Source: Pseudopyrenochaeta lycopersici
Lineage: Eukaryota; Ascomycota; Dothideomycetes; Pleosporales; Pseudopyrenochaetaceae
Assembly (NCBI GenBank): GCA_003313425.1
Contig: NHZP01000040.1
Span: 411,427 to 475,426, forward strand
Direction: 5' to 3'
Length of the DNA stretch: 64,000 nucleotides
A model generated the notes under the pieces. It was not told the origin of the DNA and made no database searches. It saw only the letters and a list, made by a program, of their open reading frames with translations. Positions 11,777 through 23,800 of this stretch are shown here, in pieces (the first letter of the stretch is position 1; every line of letters begins with the position of its first letter). Both the position numbers and the translations under genes were made by a program.

Positions 11777-13106
11777 ACGTGCCGCTCCACCTGAGGAACG
11801 CTACCACCTGAGGCACGCGCTTAAGAAAAACTATACCCCCTCTAACTTTTTAATTACTATAGCTATTAATTTAAAACTTTAATATATTATTTTACTATTT
11901 ATAAGCTAAAAATAAAAAAAAAGAATTAAAAGTTTAAGCTTATAATTATAAAGTTATTTAATTTTTAACTTTTAGCTTAAAAAAGCTATTTATTTAAATA
12001 CGTTTATAAGTATTATAGATATATATATAAAATAAAAGAATTAGACTTATTATATACTATATAAGAGATTATTAAAGTTAAAGATCTTAAGAGTATAAGC
12101 TTATAAAGTTATAATAGTTTAAAATAACTTATTTTATAAAGATTTTAATAATAATAAAATAATATTATTAAACTTAATAATTTAAGTTTAAAGTATTAAA
12201 AGTTGATTATATATATTAATACTATAAATACATAGTATAAGATAATATTATTATAAATGATAGCTATTATTATATCTACTTTTATAATCCTTTTAGAGTA
12301 AAAGCTTATATTTAGAATATAATACTTATAGTATATAAAGAATACTAAAATTTACTTTTATATAATAACTTTTCTAAGTATATATACTATGTTATTATTA
12401 CTTTATAATAAAGTACTAAAAAATAGTATATAAAATTAAAGACTTTTTAAGATTAAAAGCTAAATATTATAATAATAAATATAAAACTTAATATATTAGT
12501 TTAATAAGAATATATCTATTATATATACACTTATAACTTAGTATTATAATATATTTTTATTAAAACATTACTAATTTTATATTTTCTAAGTATTTTCTTA
12601 ATTAATATTCATAATTATGGTTATTCTTTATAATAATATTATCTTATACTATATATTTATAGTATTAATATATATAATTAACTTTTAATACTTTAAACTT
12701 AAATTATTAAGTTTAATAATATTATTTTATTATTATTAAAATCTTTATTAAATAAGTTATTTTAAACTATTATAACTTTATAAGCTTATACTCTTAAGAT
12801 CCTTAACTTTAATAATCTCTTATATAGTATATAATAAGTCTAATTCTTTTATTTTATATATATATCTATAATACTTATAAAAGTATTTAAATAAATAGCT
12901 TTTTTAAGCTAAAAGTTAAAAATTAAATAACTTTATAAGTATAAGCTTAAACTTTTAATTCTTTTTTTTATTTTTAGCTTATAAATAGTAAAATAATATA
13001 TTAAAGTTTTAAATTAATAGCTATAGTAATTAAAAAGTTAGAGGGGGTGTAGTTTTTCTTAAGCGCGTGCCTCAGGTGGTAGCGTTCCTTAGGTAGGGCT
13101 GCACGT
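11777..13106. mobile_element. foldback (long inverted repeat) element, pogo-like ends
   Basis: A TA target duplication at 11775-11776 and 13107-13108 borders ends that begin ACGTGCCGCTCCACCTGAGG and close with the inverse GCTGCACGT. The two arms, roughly 11777-12262 and 12612-13106, are inverted copies of each other over about 490 bp with only occasional mismatches. A loop of about 350 bp separates them. Near each outer end, CCACCTGAGG is repeated at short distance, like the subterminal repeats of the pogo elements. There is no open frame. It is best read as a non-autonomous pogo-type element moved by a transposase made elsewhere. RNA read across it would fold into a long hairpin. Confidence 0.75.
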
Positions 13107-13108
13107 TA

Positions 13109-15767
13109 GTAGTAAGATAAGACTTACTTAAGAAACGTTCCTAAGTAGCCTACTCTTAAGAGGACTTACTATGCTAGCTAATTAGGTAACAGGAAGGAGT
13201 TAAAATAATAGTAACTTTACTTTTTATTATATTAACGAGCTTTAGTAAGGCTTTTAAGTAAAGTTAAGGAGGGAAAGATACTCTTTACTACTTAAACCTC
13301 TTCTAAATCTTAAGCCTATAGTTAATCTTATAAGGCCTAAGTTTCTCTTTCTTGCTTTCTATTACTATCTATTAAAACTTTCTAAAGTAGATATATAAGT
13401 ACCTATTAGGTATAAACTTTAAGCGATATTATAGCCGCCTTAGACACCTAAATAGCTTAGGAAGCGTCCGCCCCTACTATTAAACCTAAATCCTTAACTA
13501 ACTATAACTATAATTAAGCCTACACTAATAAAGATTATATAATTTACTAATAAAGAAGCTATTAAAGACTATAGAACTAGGCTTAAGCGTTATAGTAACG
13601 TTAAAGTTTCTTAGCACGCAGGGATTATAGTAAACGCTTAAGTTTAAAGCTTACTAAAAGTCTCGCCTATTAAATAGAAGAGTATAGTAGATAATTAGAT
13701 AGTAGCCTTAGTAACTTACTTTAATAAGACTTTAACCCTTATTATTATAACTAGAGAATTTCTAAAAGGAAGACTAAGCTTAATATTATAGTATAGAGGT
13801 ATTACTACTTTTAAGTAGTAATATCTTATACTTAAGGATATAGATACTTATAAAAAGAAGAAGAAAAAGGAGATAAAGAGCGTGTTTACCTATCTAGATA
13901 AATACTATTAGCACGTACTAAGATAAGTCCTTATTCTATATTCTATTTAAGTAGTATACTTATACTCTAGCGTAATAGTAGTCTAATAGTTATTATATAG
14001 GACTTTACTAAATAACTTTACTCCCTTCCTTAATATAGCTCTTTACTATTAATAATAATCTATAAAGAGGAGATAAGATAAATTTATTAATATTACTAAC
14101 TAAGAAGAAGTATATTAGTAGATAACTAATATACTTACTTAAATAAAGAAGTATTATAAGGATAGTAATACTAAGTTATAGGGTATTATTAATAAGTATA
14201 AGATACCTACTTCTAAGATTATAGCTAATAATATAGACATGCGCTCTAAAGAGAGGTACCTTAATTAGATATTTTAAATAGAGGTAATTAAATAGTATAG
14301 AAAGTAATTATATATAAGAATAAAGCTTCCTTTAAATATAACTATTCTGCCTAAGTAGCTATAAGAGAATTATTTTAGGTATTATAAGTAGACTAAGTTA
14401 CTTCTTCCTACTACTAGTAATAGTAAGAATAATTCTATAGCTAAGGCTAGCGTCTAGATAATAGCTTTAGTAATAACTATATCTAAACGTACTAGAAGCT
14501 AAAGCTCTACTACTTTATTAAATATTAGAGGGCGTATATAAGTTATTAAGCCTTCTAGTCTTAGTTACTAATATATAAGTAAAGAATTCAGAAGTAATAT
14601 CTAGAATAAGCTAGAGAAGCTAGGTAAGCCTTAAATAGATAGGCTGTCTATTATAGCTAAAAGTATTTAAGAAATCTAGCTAGAAGAATAATATTTAAAA
14701 GAGAATAGGCGTACTTAATAATAGGTTAAAGTAGTAGAGGCCCTTTAAGAGAAATTCTGTCTTAAGTAGCGTTAGAGATTTCCTTCTACGTAGCCTCTTA
14801 CTCTAGATAAGATTTACGTAAGAGACTTAGAGTTAGTAAGGTAGTTACGCGAAGAGTTAGAAATACTACTAGTAATACTTAATAATAGTATTAATATTTA
14901 AGACTTAATTAAAGAAGATATCTTACTTAAAACTAGTATTATAGTAAAATTACGTAAGAGATATAACTATATAAATAAATAGTCTACTCTAGTTAAGATA
15001 ACTACGTTACTTACGTCTAGGAAGTTAAATAATAGTAAGCGCGTCTAGCTAATTAATAGTTAGTATTAAGAGTATATAAATTTTAGTACTTTTAAGGATA
15101 GGTAAAGTAGTTAGGTATTTAACTATTATAAGGTGTACTAGTAATATTACTATTACGTAGCTAGTAAGATAGGCCTACTTACTTAAAGCCTTAGTATTTT
15201 AAACATAGTTTAGCTACTTAAGATACTATACTATTATTAGGATTAATAGAGTTAGCTTTAATTAGACCTAGTAACTTAAGTTTTATTCTTAGCCCTATTA
15301 TAAAGAGACTATACGTATTAAGACCTAAAGAGCTATTATTATCGCCTAGTAAAAGTTTAAGTCTAAATTAACTAGAATAAAGTTACTAAGGCTCTTAGTT
15401 AGGGAGTACATATTAATATATTTAAGGAGTATAGTAGTATTACCTATAATACCTTTAGCTAGATTTTTAAAGATCTTAAGCTAGTCTTAATCCTTAATTA
15501 AAGTTTTAATATATACCTCTACTATACGCAGCTAATTAATAGTAAGAGCAACCTTAGCTAGTATTAGGTAATATATTATTTATAAATATAGTAGCTTATA
15601 TAAGGTAATATTAAGTATTAGCTACTATATATAGTCTTATAAAAAGGGCCTAACCTAATTTCTTACCCTTACTATATAAAATACACTAAGCTTAGGGATA
15701 AGACTTACTTCTATTACGTTAACTTAAATATCTCTAAGGCTGTATACTTAGGCAGGGGCGTAGATAT
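13109..15767 (+). mobile_element. old Ty3/gypsy copy A, left part (RIP-decayed)
   Basis: This is colinear, in the opposite orientation, with 20310 down to about 17645 of the young element: the same blocks appear with scattered C-to-T and G-to-A differences. For example GTAAGATAAGACTTACTT here corresponds to GTAAGATGAGACCCGCTC there. It covers the extra (post-pol) frame, now full of stops. The left boundary is the foldback element; sequence left of that does not match the young element, so this copy is truncated. At 15767 it is broken by insertion of the young element and resumes at 28503. Confidence 0.8.
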
Positions 15768-16145
15768 TGTGGAGTTAACAAGGTGGTTCGGCACAATCCC
15801 GCAGTTCTGGTGTTGTGAATGAGAGGTAACGTTGGAATCAAACGTGCGTGAGTAACAGGAGCAGCCCTGCCTGTGCAGTCTGCCAGAAACGAAGGTAAGT
15901 ATGGAGCCTGATTAAAAGTAATAAACAAAATGGTCTGAAATCTCATTGAATTGACGTAGCTAATGCACTAGCTACTTCGCAAAATCTCAGTTTTGAAGTG
16001 AATTCTCGTGGTGTGTGGTGCATGGTGCATCACGTTTGGTGCATGACGTTGAGATCTCTCGCATCTCCAAGTCTTATCATCAAATCTCGCTGACAAAGGA
16101 AACCCATTATTACCTGATTGCCTAGGTACCCTGTGCAACGGCACA
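15768..16145 (-). repeat. 3' LTR of the young gypsy element
   Basis: 378 bp. On the element's sense strand it begins TGTGCCGTTGCACAGG and ends TTAACTCCACA, so it has TG...CA ends. It differs from the 5' LTR at three sites (about 16109, 16112 and 16124), each T here and C there. Confidence 0.9.
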
Positions 16146-16160
16146 AACCTCCCCTACTTT
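16146..16160 (-). other. polypurine tract
   Basis: On the sense (-) strand, AAAGTAGGGGAGGTT directly precedes the 3' LTR, as expected for the plus-strand primer of reverse transcription. Copy A keeps a near-identical tract before its LTR at 30045. Confidence 0.7.
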
Positions 16161-16524
16161 GAGCTTAGTCCTATTGAGCTTATAACTCCTACTTATCGTT
16201 CCTTCTCCTCGCAAGTAGAACTACCAGCAGGAGGAGAAGAGAACTGGGAAAAGGAAAGAAAGAAAGAAAGAAAGAAAGAAATTATTGCCCTACGAACAAA
16301 GGGAAGGCAGCATAGGCTGCATTTCTGTAAGAGGAGCAGTCCTCGTAATTATGTAGGTTCCTTTATGAACTCCCGCACTTTATCGTTAAATCTCCTAAAG
16401 ACAGTAGGAAAAACAAAAGAAAATGCGCCTTAACCTCACTGTTGAAGACGCTAGCAAGTATGCCATCGTCCTAGTATCCCTTAAACGACCTGGAGGCACT
16501 CAGCTAATCAGAGTCTGTTAAGCC

Positions 16525-19500
16525 TTACTTCTTCTTCTTAATCTCCTTAATCCTCTTGCTACGACGAGGAGTCTGCGACGGTGCATGCAGATTTGACGCG
16601 CTCATGTCAGGTTGCGCTTGCCCAGGACGAGAAGGCGCAGGAGGAGGTCCCATAGGTGACTGACCAGGCGAATACTGACCTAGCGCCTGTTGCTGCGATG
16701 ACGACCTTCGTGAACCAGCATGAGTTGAAGTCTGTGGAGACTCAGTTGCGCTTCGGATGGACAGGCGCCTCGGTTTCTCTTTCCTGTCCAGCATCCTAGC
16801 AGCCTTGCTATCAGGATTATTAGAAAGCTCCTTAAGAACCTTGTCTAGGGCAGTGCGTTGTTCAACCTGCCTATCGTGCTTCCACTACTTAGCTTCCTGA
16901 GCTGGATTTATACCTTTATTTGAGAAGAACGACCTATTAGGTACGCCGATGTCTTTGTCTTCCCTAAAAGCAAGCTTCTCATAATGCTGGCAGACAACCT
17001 AATGCTCTTTAATTATCTTTACCGTAGCCTTCCTAGTATCCTTGATAAATTGACGGATTAAACTAGGGTTAGGCTGATCCGTGAACAAGTTAGTCAGTTC
17101 CTCTAAAACTAGCAGAGAATCCCATCTTAGCTGGCAGTTTACAGCCTTAGCAATGTTTAACGAGTACACTGGTGTAATATCTCTAGGAAAGGCCCACTTG
17201 ACGCCGCCATAGTGATTTGAGTGTCCAGACGGTGACTTTGGCGCGGCAGTCAAGCTTTGAAAGGCAGCAGCGAGCTCTTGATAGGAGCCCATCTCAGGAA
17301 TCTCCATCGTAGTCATGTCCTCTTCCACCTTGACAAACTAAGGCAAGATAGTTCGTCGTTGCTTAGTTGCAGGCCTAGTAGATCCATGAGGCAGCCTAGG
17401 ATCAGAGATGCGGACGTGACCAGCCTTGCAAGGCTGACTGAACCATTCAACGTCAGGGAATTTCGCACTGCAACTCTCTGGCCAGTCCCTCTTATCGTCC
17501 TATCCCTTAATGTAACTAGTGGAGTTCTTAAGTCCTGAGTTTTCTCGCCAGTTCTGGTACTTGTGGATGATATTATAAAAGCCACGTAGTATCTGCGTGC
17601 AGTTGTCTTTGTCTTCATCGTTAAAAGAGACGCTTCCTTGGATAATGTCCACGCCTCTGCCTGAGTATACAGCCTCAGAGATGTTTAAGTTAACGTAACG
17701 GAAGTAAGTCCTATCCCCAGGCTTGGTGTATTTCGTGTAGTAAGGGTAGGAAATTAGGTTAGGCTCTTTTCGCAAGACTGCGTACAGTAGCCAGTATTTA
17801 ACGTCACCTCGCACAAGCTGCTGTATCAACGAATAATACATTACCCGACACCAGCTAAGGTTGCTTTTACTATCAATTAGCCGCGTGTGGTAGAGGTACA
17901 TGTCAAAACTTTGATCAAGGATTGAGACTAGCTCAGGATCCTCAAAAATCCAGCTGAAGGCGTCGTAGGTAATGCTGCCGTATTCCTTGAATGCTTTAAC
18001 ATATACTCCCTAATCAAGAGCCTTAGCAACTTCGTCCCAGTTAATTTGGACTTGAACTTTTGCCGGGCGATAACGATAGCTCTTCAGGTCTTGATGCGTA
18101 TAGTCTCCTCGAAACGGGGCTGAGAACAGAACTTGAGTTACTGGGTCCGATTGAAGCTGACCCTATCGATCCTGACGATGGTATAGTATCTTGAGCAGCT
18201 AAACTGTGTTTGAAATGCTGAGGCTTTGAGTAAGCAGGCCCATCTTGCCAGCCACGTAACAGTAATGTTGCCAGCACACCCTGCGATGGTCGAATACCTG
18301 ACTACCCTGCCTATCCTTGAGAGTGCTGAAATTCACACACTCTCGATACCAGGTATCAATCAGCTGGACGCGCTCACCATCATTCAACTTCCTAGACGTG
18401 AGCGACGCGGTCATCTTGACTAGAGCAGACTGTTTGTTTATACAGTTGCATCCCTTGCGCGATTTTACTGTGATGCTGGTTTCAAGCGAGATGTCTTCTT
18501 TAATTGAGTCTCGAACGTTAATACTGTTGTTAAGTGTTGCTAGCAGCATTTCTGACTCTTCGCGTAACTGCCTTACTGACTCTGAGTCTCTTACGCGAAT
18601 CTTATTTGGAGTGAGAGGCTGCGTAGAGGGAAATCTCTAACGCCGCCTAAGACGGAATTTCTCTTAAAGGGCCTCTACTGCCTTAACTTGTTGTTGAGTG
18701 CGCCTGTTTCCTCTTAAACGTCGTTCTTCTGGCTGGATTTCTTGAATGCTTTCAGCTGTAACAGACAGCCTGTCTGTTTAAGGCTCGCCTAGCTTCTCTA
18801 GCTCATTCTGGATGTCGCTTCTAAATTCTTTGCTTATGCGTCGATAACTAAGACTAGAAGGCTTAATGACTTGCGTGCGCCCTCTAATGTTTGATGAAGT
18901 GGCTGGGCTTTAGCTTCTAGCACGTTTAGAGGCAGTTATTGCTAAGGCTGTCGTCTAGACGCCAGCCTCAGTCGCAGAATCGTTCTTGCTATCGCTAGCA
19001 GCAGGAAGAAGCAACTTAGTCTGCTTATGATACCTGAAATAATTCTCCCGCAGCTACTTAGGTGGAATAGGCACATTCAGAGGAAGCTTTGTCCCTGCAT
19101 GTAATTACTTTCTATACTATTTAATTGCCTCTGTCTAGAATATCTAGTTAAGGTACCCTTGTCTAGAGCGCGTGTCTATATTGTTGGCTGTGATCTTGGA
19201 GGCAGGCATCTTGTGCTTGTTAACGATGCCGCGCAACTCGGCGTTGCTATCCTTATAATACTTCTTTATCTAAGCAGGCATGTTAGCTATCTGCTGACGT
19301 ACTTCTTCCTAGTTAGTGATGTTAACAAATCTATCCTGCCTCCTCCTCGCAGATTATCGTTGATAGTAAAGAGCTGTGTTAAGGAAGGGAGCGAGGTTGT
19401 CCAGCGAAGTCCTGCGCAGTAACTATTGGACTGCTGTCACGCTAGAGTGCAAGTACACCACCTGAACGGAATATGGAATGAGAACCTGCCTCAGTACATG

Positions 19501-20741
19501 CTGATGGTGTTCGTCCAGATAGGCAAACGCGCTCTTTGTCTCCTTTTTCCTCTTCTTCTTGTAAGTGTCTATGTCCTTAAGTATAGGATATTGCTGCTTA
19601 AAAGCAGCGATGCCTCCATACTGCGATATTAGGCTCGGTCTTCCTTTCAGAAATTCTCTAGTCGCGATAATAAGGGTTGAAGTCTTATTAAAGTAAGTCG
19701 CTAAGGCCACTATCTAATCATCTACTATACCCTTCTATTCAACAGGCGAGACTTGCAGCAAGCTTCGAACCTAAGTGTCTACTGTAATCCCTGCGTGCTA
19801 AGGGACTTTAACGTTACTATAACGCTTAAGCTCAGTTCCGTAGTCTTTAATAGCTTCTTTGCTAGTAAATCGCATGATCTCTGTCGGCGCAGGCTTAATT
19901 ATAGTTGTGGTTGGTTGAGGATTTGGGTTTAATAGTGGGAGTGGACGCTTCCCAGGCTGTTTGGGTGTCTGAGGCGGCTGTGACATCGCTTGAAGTTTGT
20001 ACCTGACAGGCACTCGTGTGTCTACCTCAGAAAGTTTCAATAGATAGTGACAGGAAGCAAGAAAGAGAAACTCAGGCCCTGTAGGATCAACCACAGGCTC
20101 GAGATTTGGAGGGGGTTCGAGCGGCGGAGGGTATCTTTCCCTCCCCAACTTTACTTGAAAGCCCCGCTAAGGCTCGACGACGTAGTAAAAGGTAAAGTTG
20201 CTATTATTTTAACTCCTTCCTGTTGCCTGATTAGCTGGCATAGCGGGTCCTCTTAAGAGTTGGCCACTTAGGAACGTTTCCTGAGCGGGTCTCATCTTAC
20301 TGCCAAACGCAGCTATAAACTCACCTTCACACTTAAAAATATTAATCATCTTATCTTCCACCTCCTTCAATTGATTCTGCATCTTCGAATTGTCGCTCCG
20401 TGATCTCGTGGTTGCGTTGCTGCTGTTGGCGCAGATATCAAGTTGTCCAGCCAATCAGATTTCAGCAGGTCTCGCTAAGCTCACCTGGCGATTGCTGATT
20501 GGCCAGATCCTTCAACACCCTGGTTTCTCCACCATTTTCGATCGCGCAACCAGGAGATCGACCTCCTAGCGGCTCTAAATGATATTTCGTTCAGTTTTAA
20601 CTCATTTTTATGTGTCTGGGAGGTTGCGCTGCGTGTGTGTGATGCTGAATATGTAAAAATATGCGAAAATTTAATAAAGGAAATACAGCCCCTCCCCTGC
20701 TTTAAGATAAAAGCCCGTCCCCTAGGCTTAAGCAAGCTCAT
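16525..20741 (-). pseudogene. extra post-pol reading frame of the gypsy element, unknown function
   Basis: About 4.2 kb between integrase and 3' LTR, in the same sense as gag-pol. Readable pieces include MALATYFNKTSTLIIATREF (19710 down), a central part (18549-18199, 17901-17500, 17328-16999) and a basic Pro/Ser/Gln-rich end finishing RRSKRIKEIKKKK (16525). Stops fall mostly where TGG or CAG would be expected, so the ancestor was probably one protein of more than 1,000 residues. No signal peptide, membrane anchor or coiled coil typical of an envelope protein is visible, and no catalytic motif is known to me. The same frame is kept in the decayed copy A, so it is a stable part of the family and not a chance passenger. 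The first piece (20741-20481) may be a separate leader. Confidence 0.6.
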
Positions 20742-20852
20742 CTTCTGAGTCAGAACTAATTTCTAAATTAGGTATTCGAACGTATTGTTGTCTCTTAGTC
20801 TCTGTTAAAGATCTTGGTATGATAATAGGATAGCTGCGCGCAGTTAGCTGTA

Positions 20853-23800
20853 TCATATCTTCAGATGAATCCAAGTCTGTAGGAGGATTATTCTCTTTCT
20901 CTTGTGACTGAATCGCGTCTTGGTCAGGATTTTTAATAACTGTAAACTTATCATCTTAAGAGTTATTAGATTAAGCAGGCGGTGGTGAAAAGTCGGCTTC
21001 AGCATCCCACAACGAAGGATCCCATAGTTTTGCACGACCTTAATGCTCCTAAGCGACCTTGCTTTCATCTCGAGGTACCCACAGTTTAAGTCTCTATCCT
21101 AGGGTAGTGTTTCTAAATCGCGTGCTGTCAAGGTCCATAAGTTAATAGTTACCTTTATCCTAGTTAGCATGAAAGACTTTGTATAGTCCCAGCCATCTGC
21201 TCGTAAGCTTCTTGTCTCTTAACATGTTAATGTCTCTAGCTGAGTCCCACATCAGTACGAAGTTATCGTCTTTAATTTCTTCTTAACGAATCTCCCTGTG
21301 ATTGTCCCAATATTCCTTCTTTTCGCGTCGTAGGCGCTCAGTTCTTAACACTGCGTCCTTAAGAAATTGATCTCTCAAATCTAGCTGCATAGCTCGCACT
21401 GCCAATAACTGGCCTCTTAATGTTACTTGTCTGAATGGCAATGTCTGCCATATTAGAAGAGCAAGCTTAATCAGAAGTACTGGATTCTGACTAGTGACTA
21501 ACTAATAAGGAGAATATCCAGTCTGACTCTAAGTAGAAATTCTGTCTGCCTACAATACCGTCGGAAGATTATTAACCTAAGGTCCAGGAAGCTTTGCCAG
21601 TGCGTTGTATATTAGCTTGTGACCACCCTTAATTTTTCCCATAGCCTAAGGGTTATATGCTAATACCTAGATCCTCCTAATACGATAAATCTTAGTAAGG
21701 GCTTTGACTACCTTTCTAAAATCAGGCCCGCCGTCCACAGTAAGCGTCCTTGTCATGCTCCAGCAACACAAGATTTCCTCATATAAAAACTTAGCGACAG
21801 TGGATGACTTGTTGTCAGCTATTGCTCGTGCCTCTGGCCATCTACTAAGGTATTCTCGTGCAATTATGATGAATTTCTTTCCTTAATAATGCGGCATGTA
21901 AACAACGTCCATAGTAACTCGTTCCCATAACGCGTGACAGTAGGTATTCGTCAGCATCTCTTGCTTGCGACTTAATGATCTTCGCTGGCACTGTTCGCAT
22001 GATGCAATCGTGCGTCGCACCTCCTCATGCATCCTTTCCCACCAGTATCGTTGAGCAAGCATTGAATAGACGCCGTTCACTCCTCTGTGACCAATCTGTT
22101 AATGTACTTCCCATATAGCTGCAGTCTTAAGATCAGGATTATCCACAACTCGACAAATAGCTATATTCCTTATAGACTTCCGGAACAGATAGCCTTCTCG
22201 CACAAAGAAATTCATCGCCCTCTTTTTCCATGCTTAAAGTTGTGCCCTCGTGAGGCCTTCAGGCTTCTTAAATCTTGTTAAGAACTAAGTAATCGCTTCT
22301 AACTTGTCTGAGTATTACTTATTCAGTACCCTACTCGTCTTAGCAGGCGAGGTAAACTTAAGGTTAGCGACCAGGTTTTTAATAAAATCTTCGAGGTCGT
22401 CTTCAGTCTTGTCTGGCTGTTCCTATCCTTCTAGCTTCGGATAACGTGACAACGCATTAGTAACAACATTCTTCTTTCCAGGAATATGCTTAATGTTAAA
22501 GTCCTAGGTAAGGATAGCTGCGAGCCACCTGTTTTAGACTGACCTAGGAACGTTAGGCGATAATCTATTAAGTTAATAAATGAGCGTCTACGCGTCCGTT
22601 TTAATAGTAAAATGTTATCTATATAGCTAGGTTCTGAATTTCTTTAGCGCCTATAATACCGCCTTACACTCAAGCTTTATTAAGTGCCAGAGGCTCTTAG
22701 CTTTTAACCATATTGTACTTTCAAATCGACACGGATGTCTTTTTCCGTCTGCTCTAATCTGTTCAAGAGACGCGCCTGCGCCTTCTTTGCTCGCGTCTAC
22801 TGCCATAAAAAGTATACCTCTATTCTTATAATTAGGACTCGCTAACGCTGGGGCTGAAGTAATGTATTGCTTTAAGGTACGCATAGCCTCTTATTGAGCC
22901 CCCTGCTATGTCTATTTAACGCCAGTCCTCATTAACTAGAACAGGGGCTTCGCGCGAATAGCAAAGCTAGGCACCCATATCCTGTAGTAGACATAGATAC
23001 CCATAAACGCCCTTACTTCTTTCACGTTTCTGCATTCTGGCTAATCCAGAATCTTAGCTACTTTCTGTCGATCTGGATATCTTCCTTGCGCAGTAACCTT
23101 ATATCCAACTACCCCTAATCTGGAGACTCCCTAATAACACTTCTTACCTGAAATTGTAGCTCTAGCTCTTTCTACGTCAGCCAGAGCCCTGTCTAGCTAC
23201 TGAATGTGTTCCAACACATATCTTCTTACTCCAGGAAATACTTCTTCTCCTCCATAGTTAGTTTTAGGACCGCCAGCAGTAATATCGTCTATAAAAGGAA
23301 TAGTATATAGCTAATAATCCTTTATAATCTTTATAACTACTTGCTAAAAGACCGCAACTGAGTTGGTCGCGCCTTGAACCATCGTACAGTATCGAAGCAA
23401 ACCAACTGGCGTATGAAAGGCAGTCATGTCTCTGCTGTCTAGATGAAGTGTGATCTGGTCATATCCTGAGAATAGATCCATAAGAGACAGAATACGACAT
23501 CTACTAAAACGCTCAGAGAATTCATCTGCTGTCGGAGGCAGATTAGCATCCCTAAGAGACACTGCGTTCATCTTAATTAACCTAAGTATCATCCGATAAC
23601 TCTTATCCTTCTTTTTGACCAGAAACCATAAGTTTCTGTACTGACTAGCGCATCTTTCCAGTACCCCTCTATTGAGTCTGTCATTAAACATTGTAACTAC
23701 CTCTTCCTCAACAGCTCGCGCTATTAGGAACGATTTTTCTTGCCAAGCTTTATGTTCAATAGTCCGTATCTTATATGGAGGACATACATCCTCAATAATT

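Noticed and set aside
15734..15946. Small protein ending in the LTR (also 28070-28303)
   Set aside because: Lies inside the LTR repeats and is explained by them.
16525..20741. Envelope gene of the gypsy element
   Set aside because: No signal peptide, membrane anchor or cleavage site is visible; only the position is env-like.
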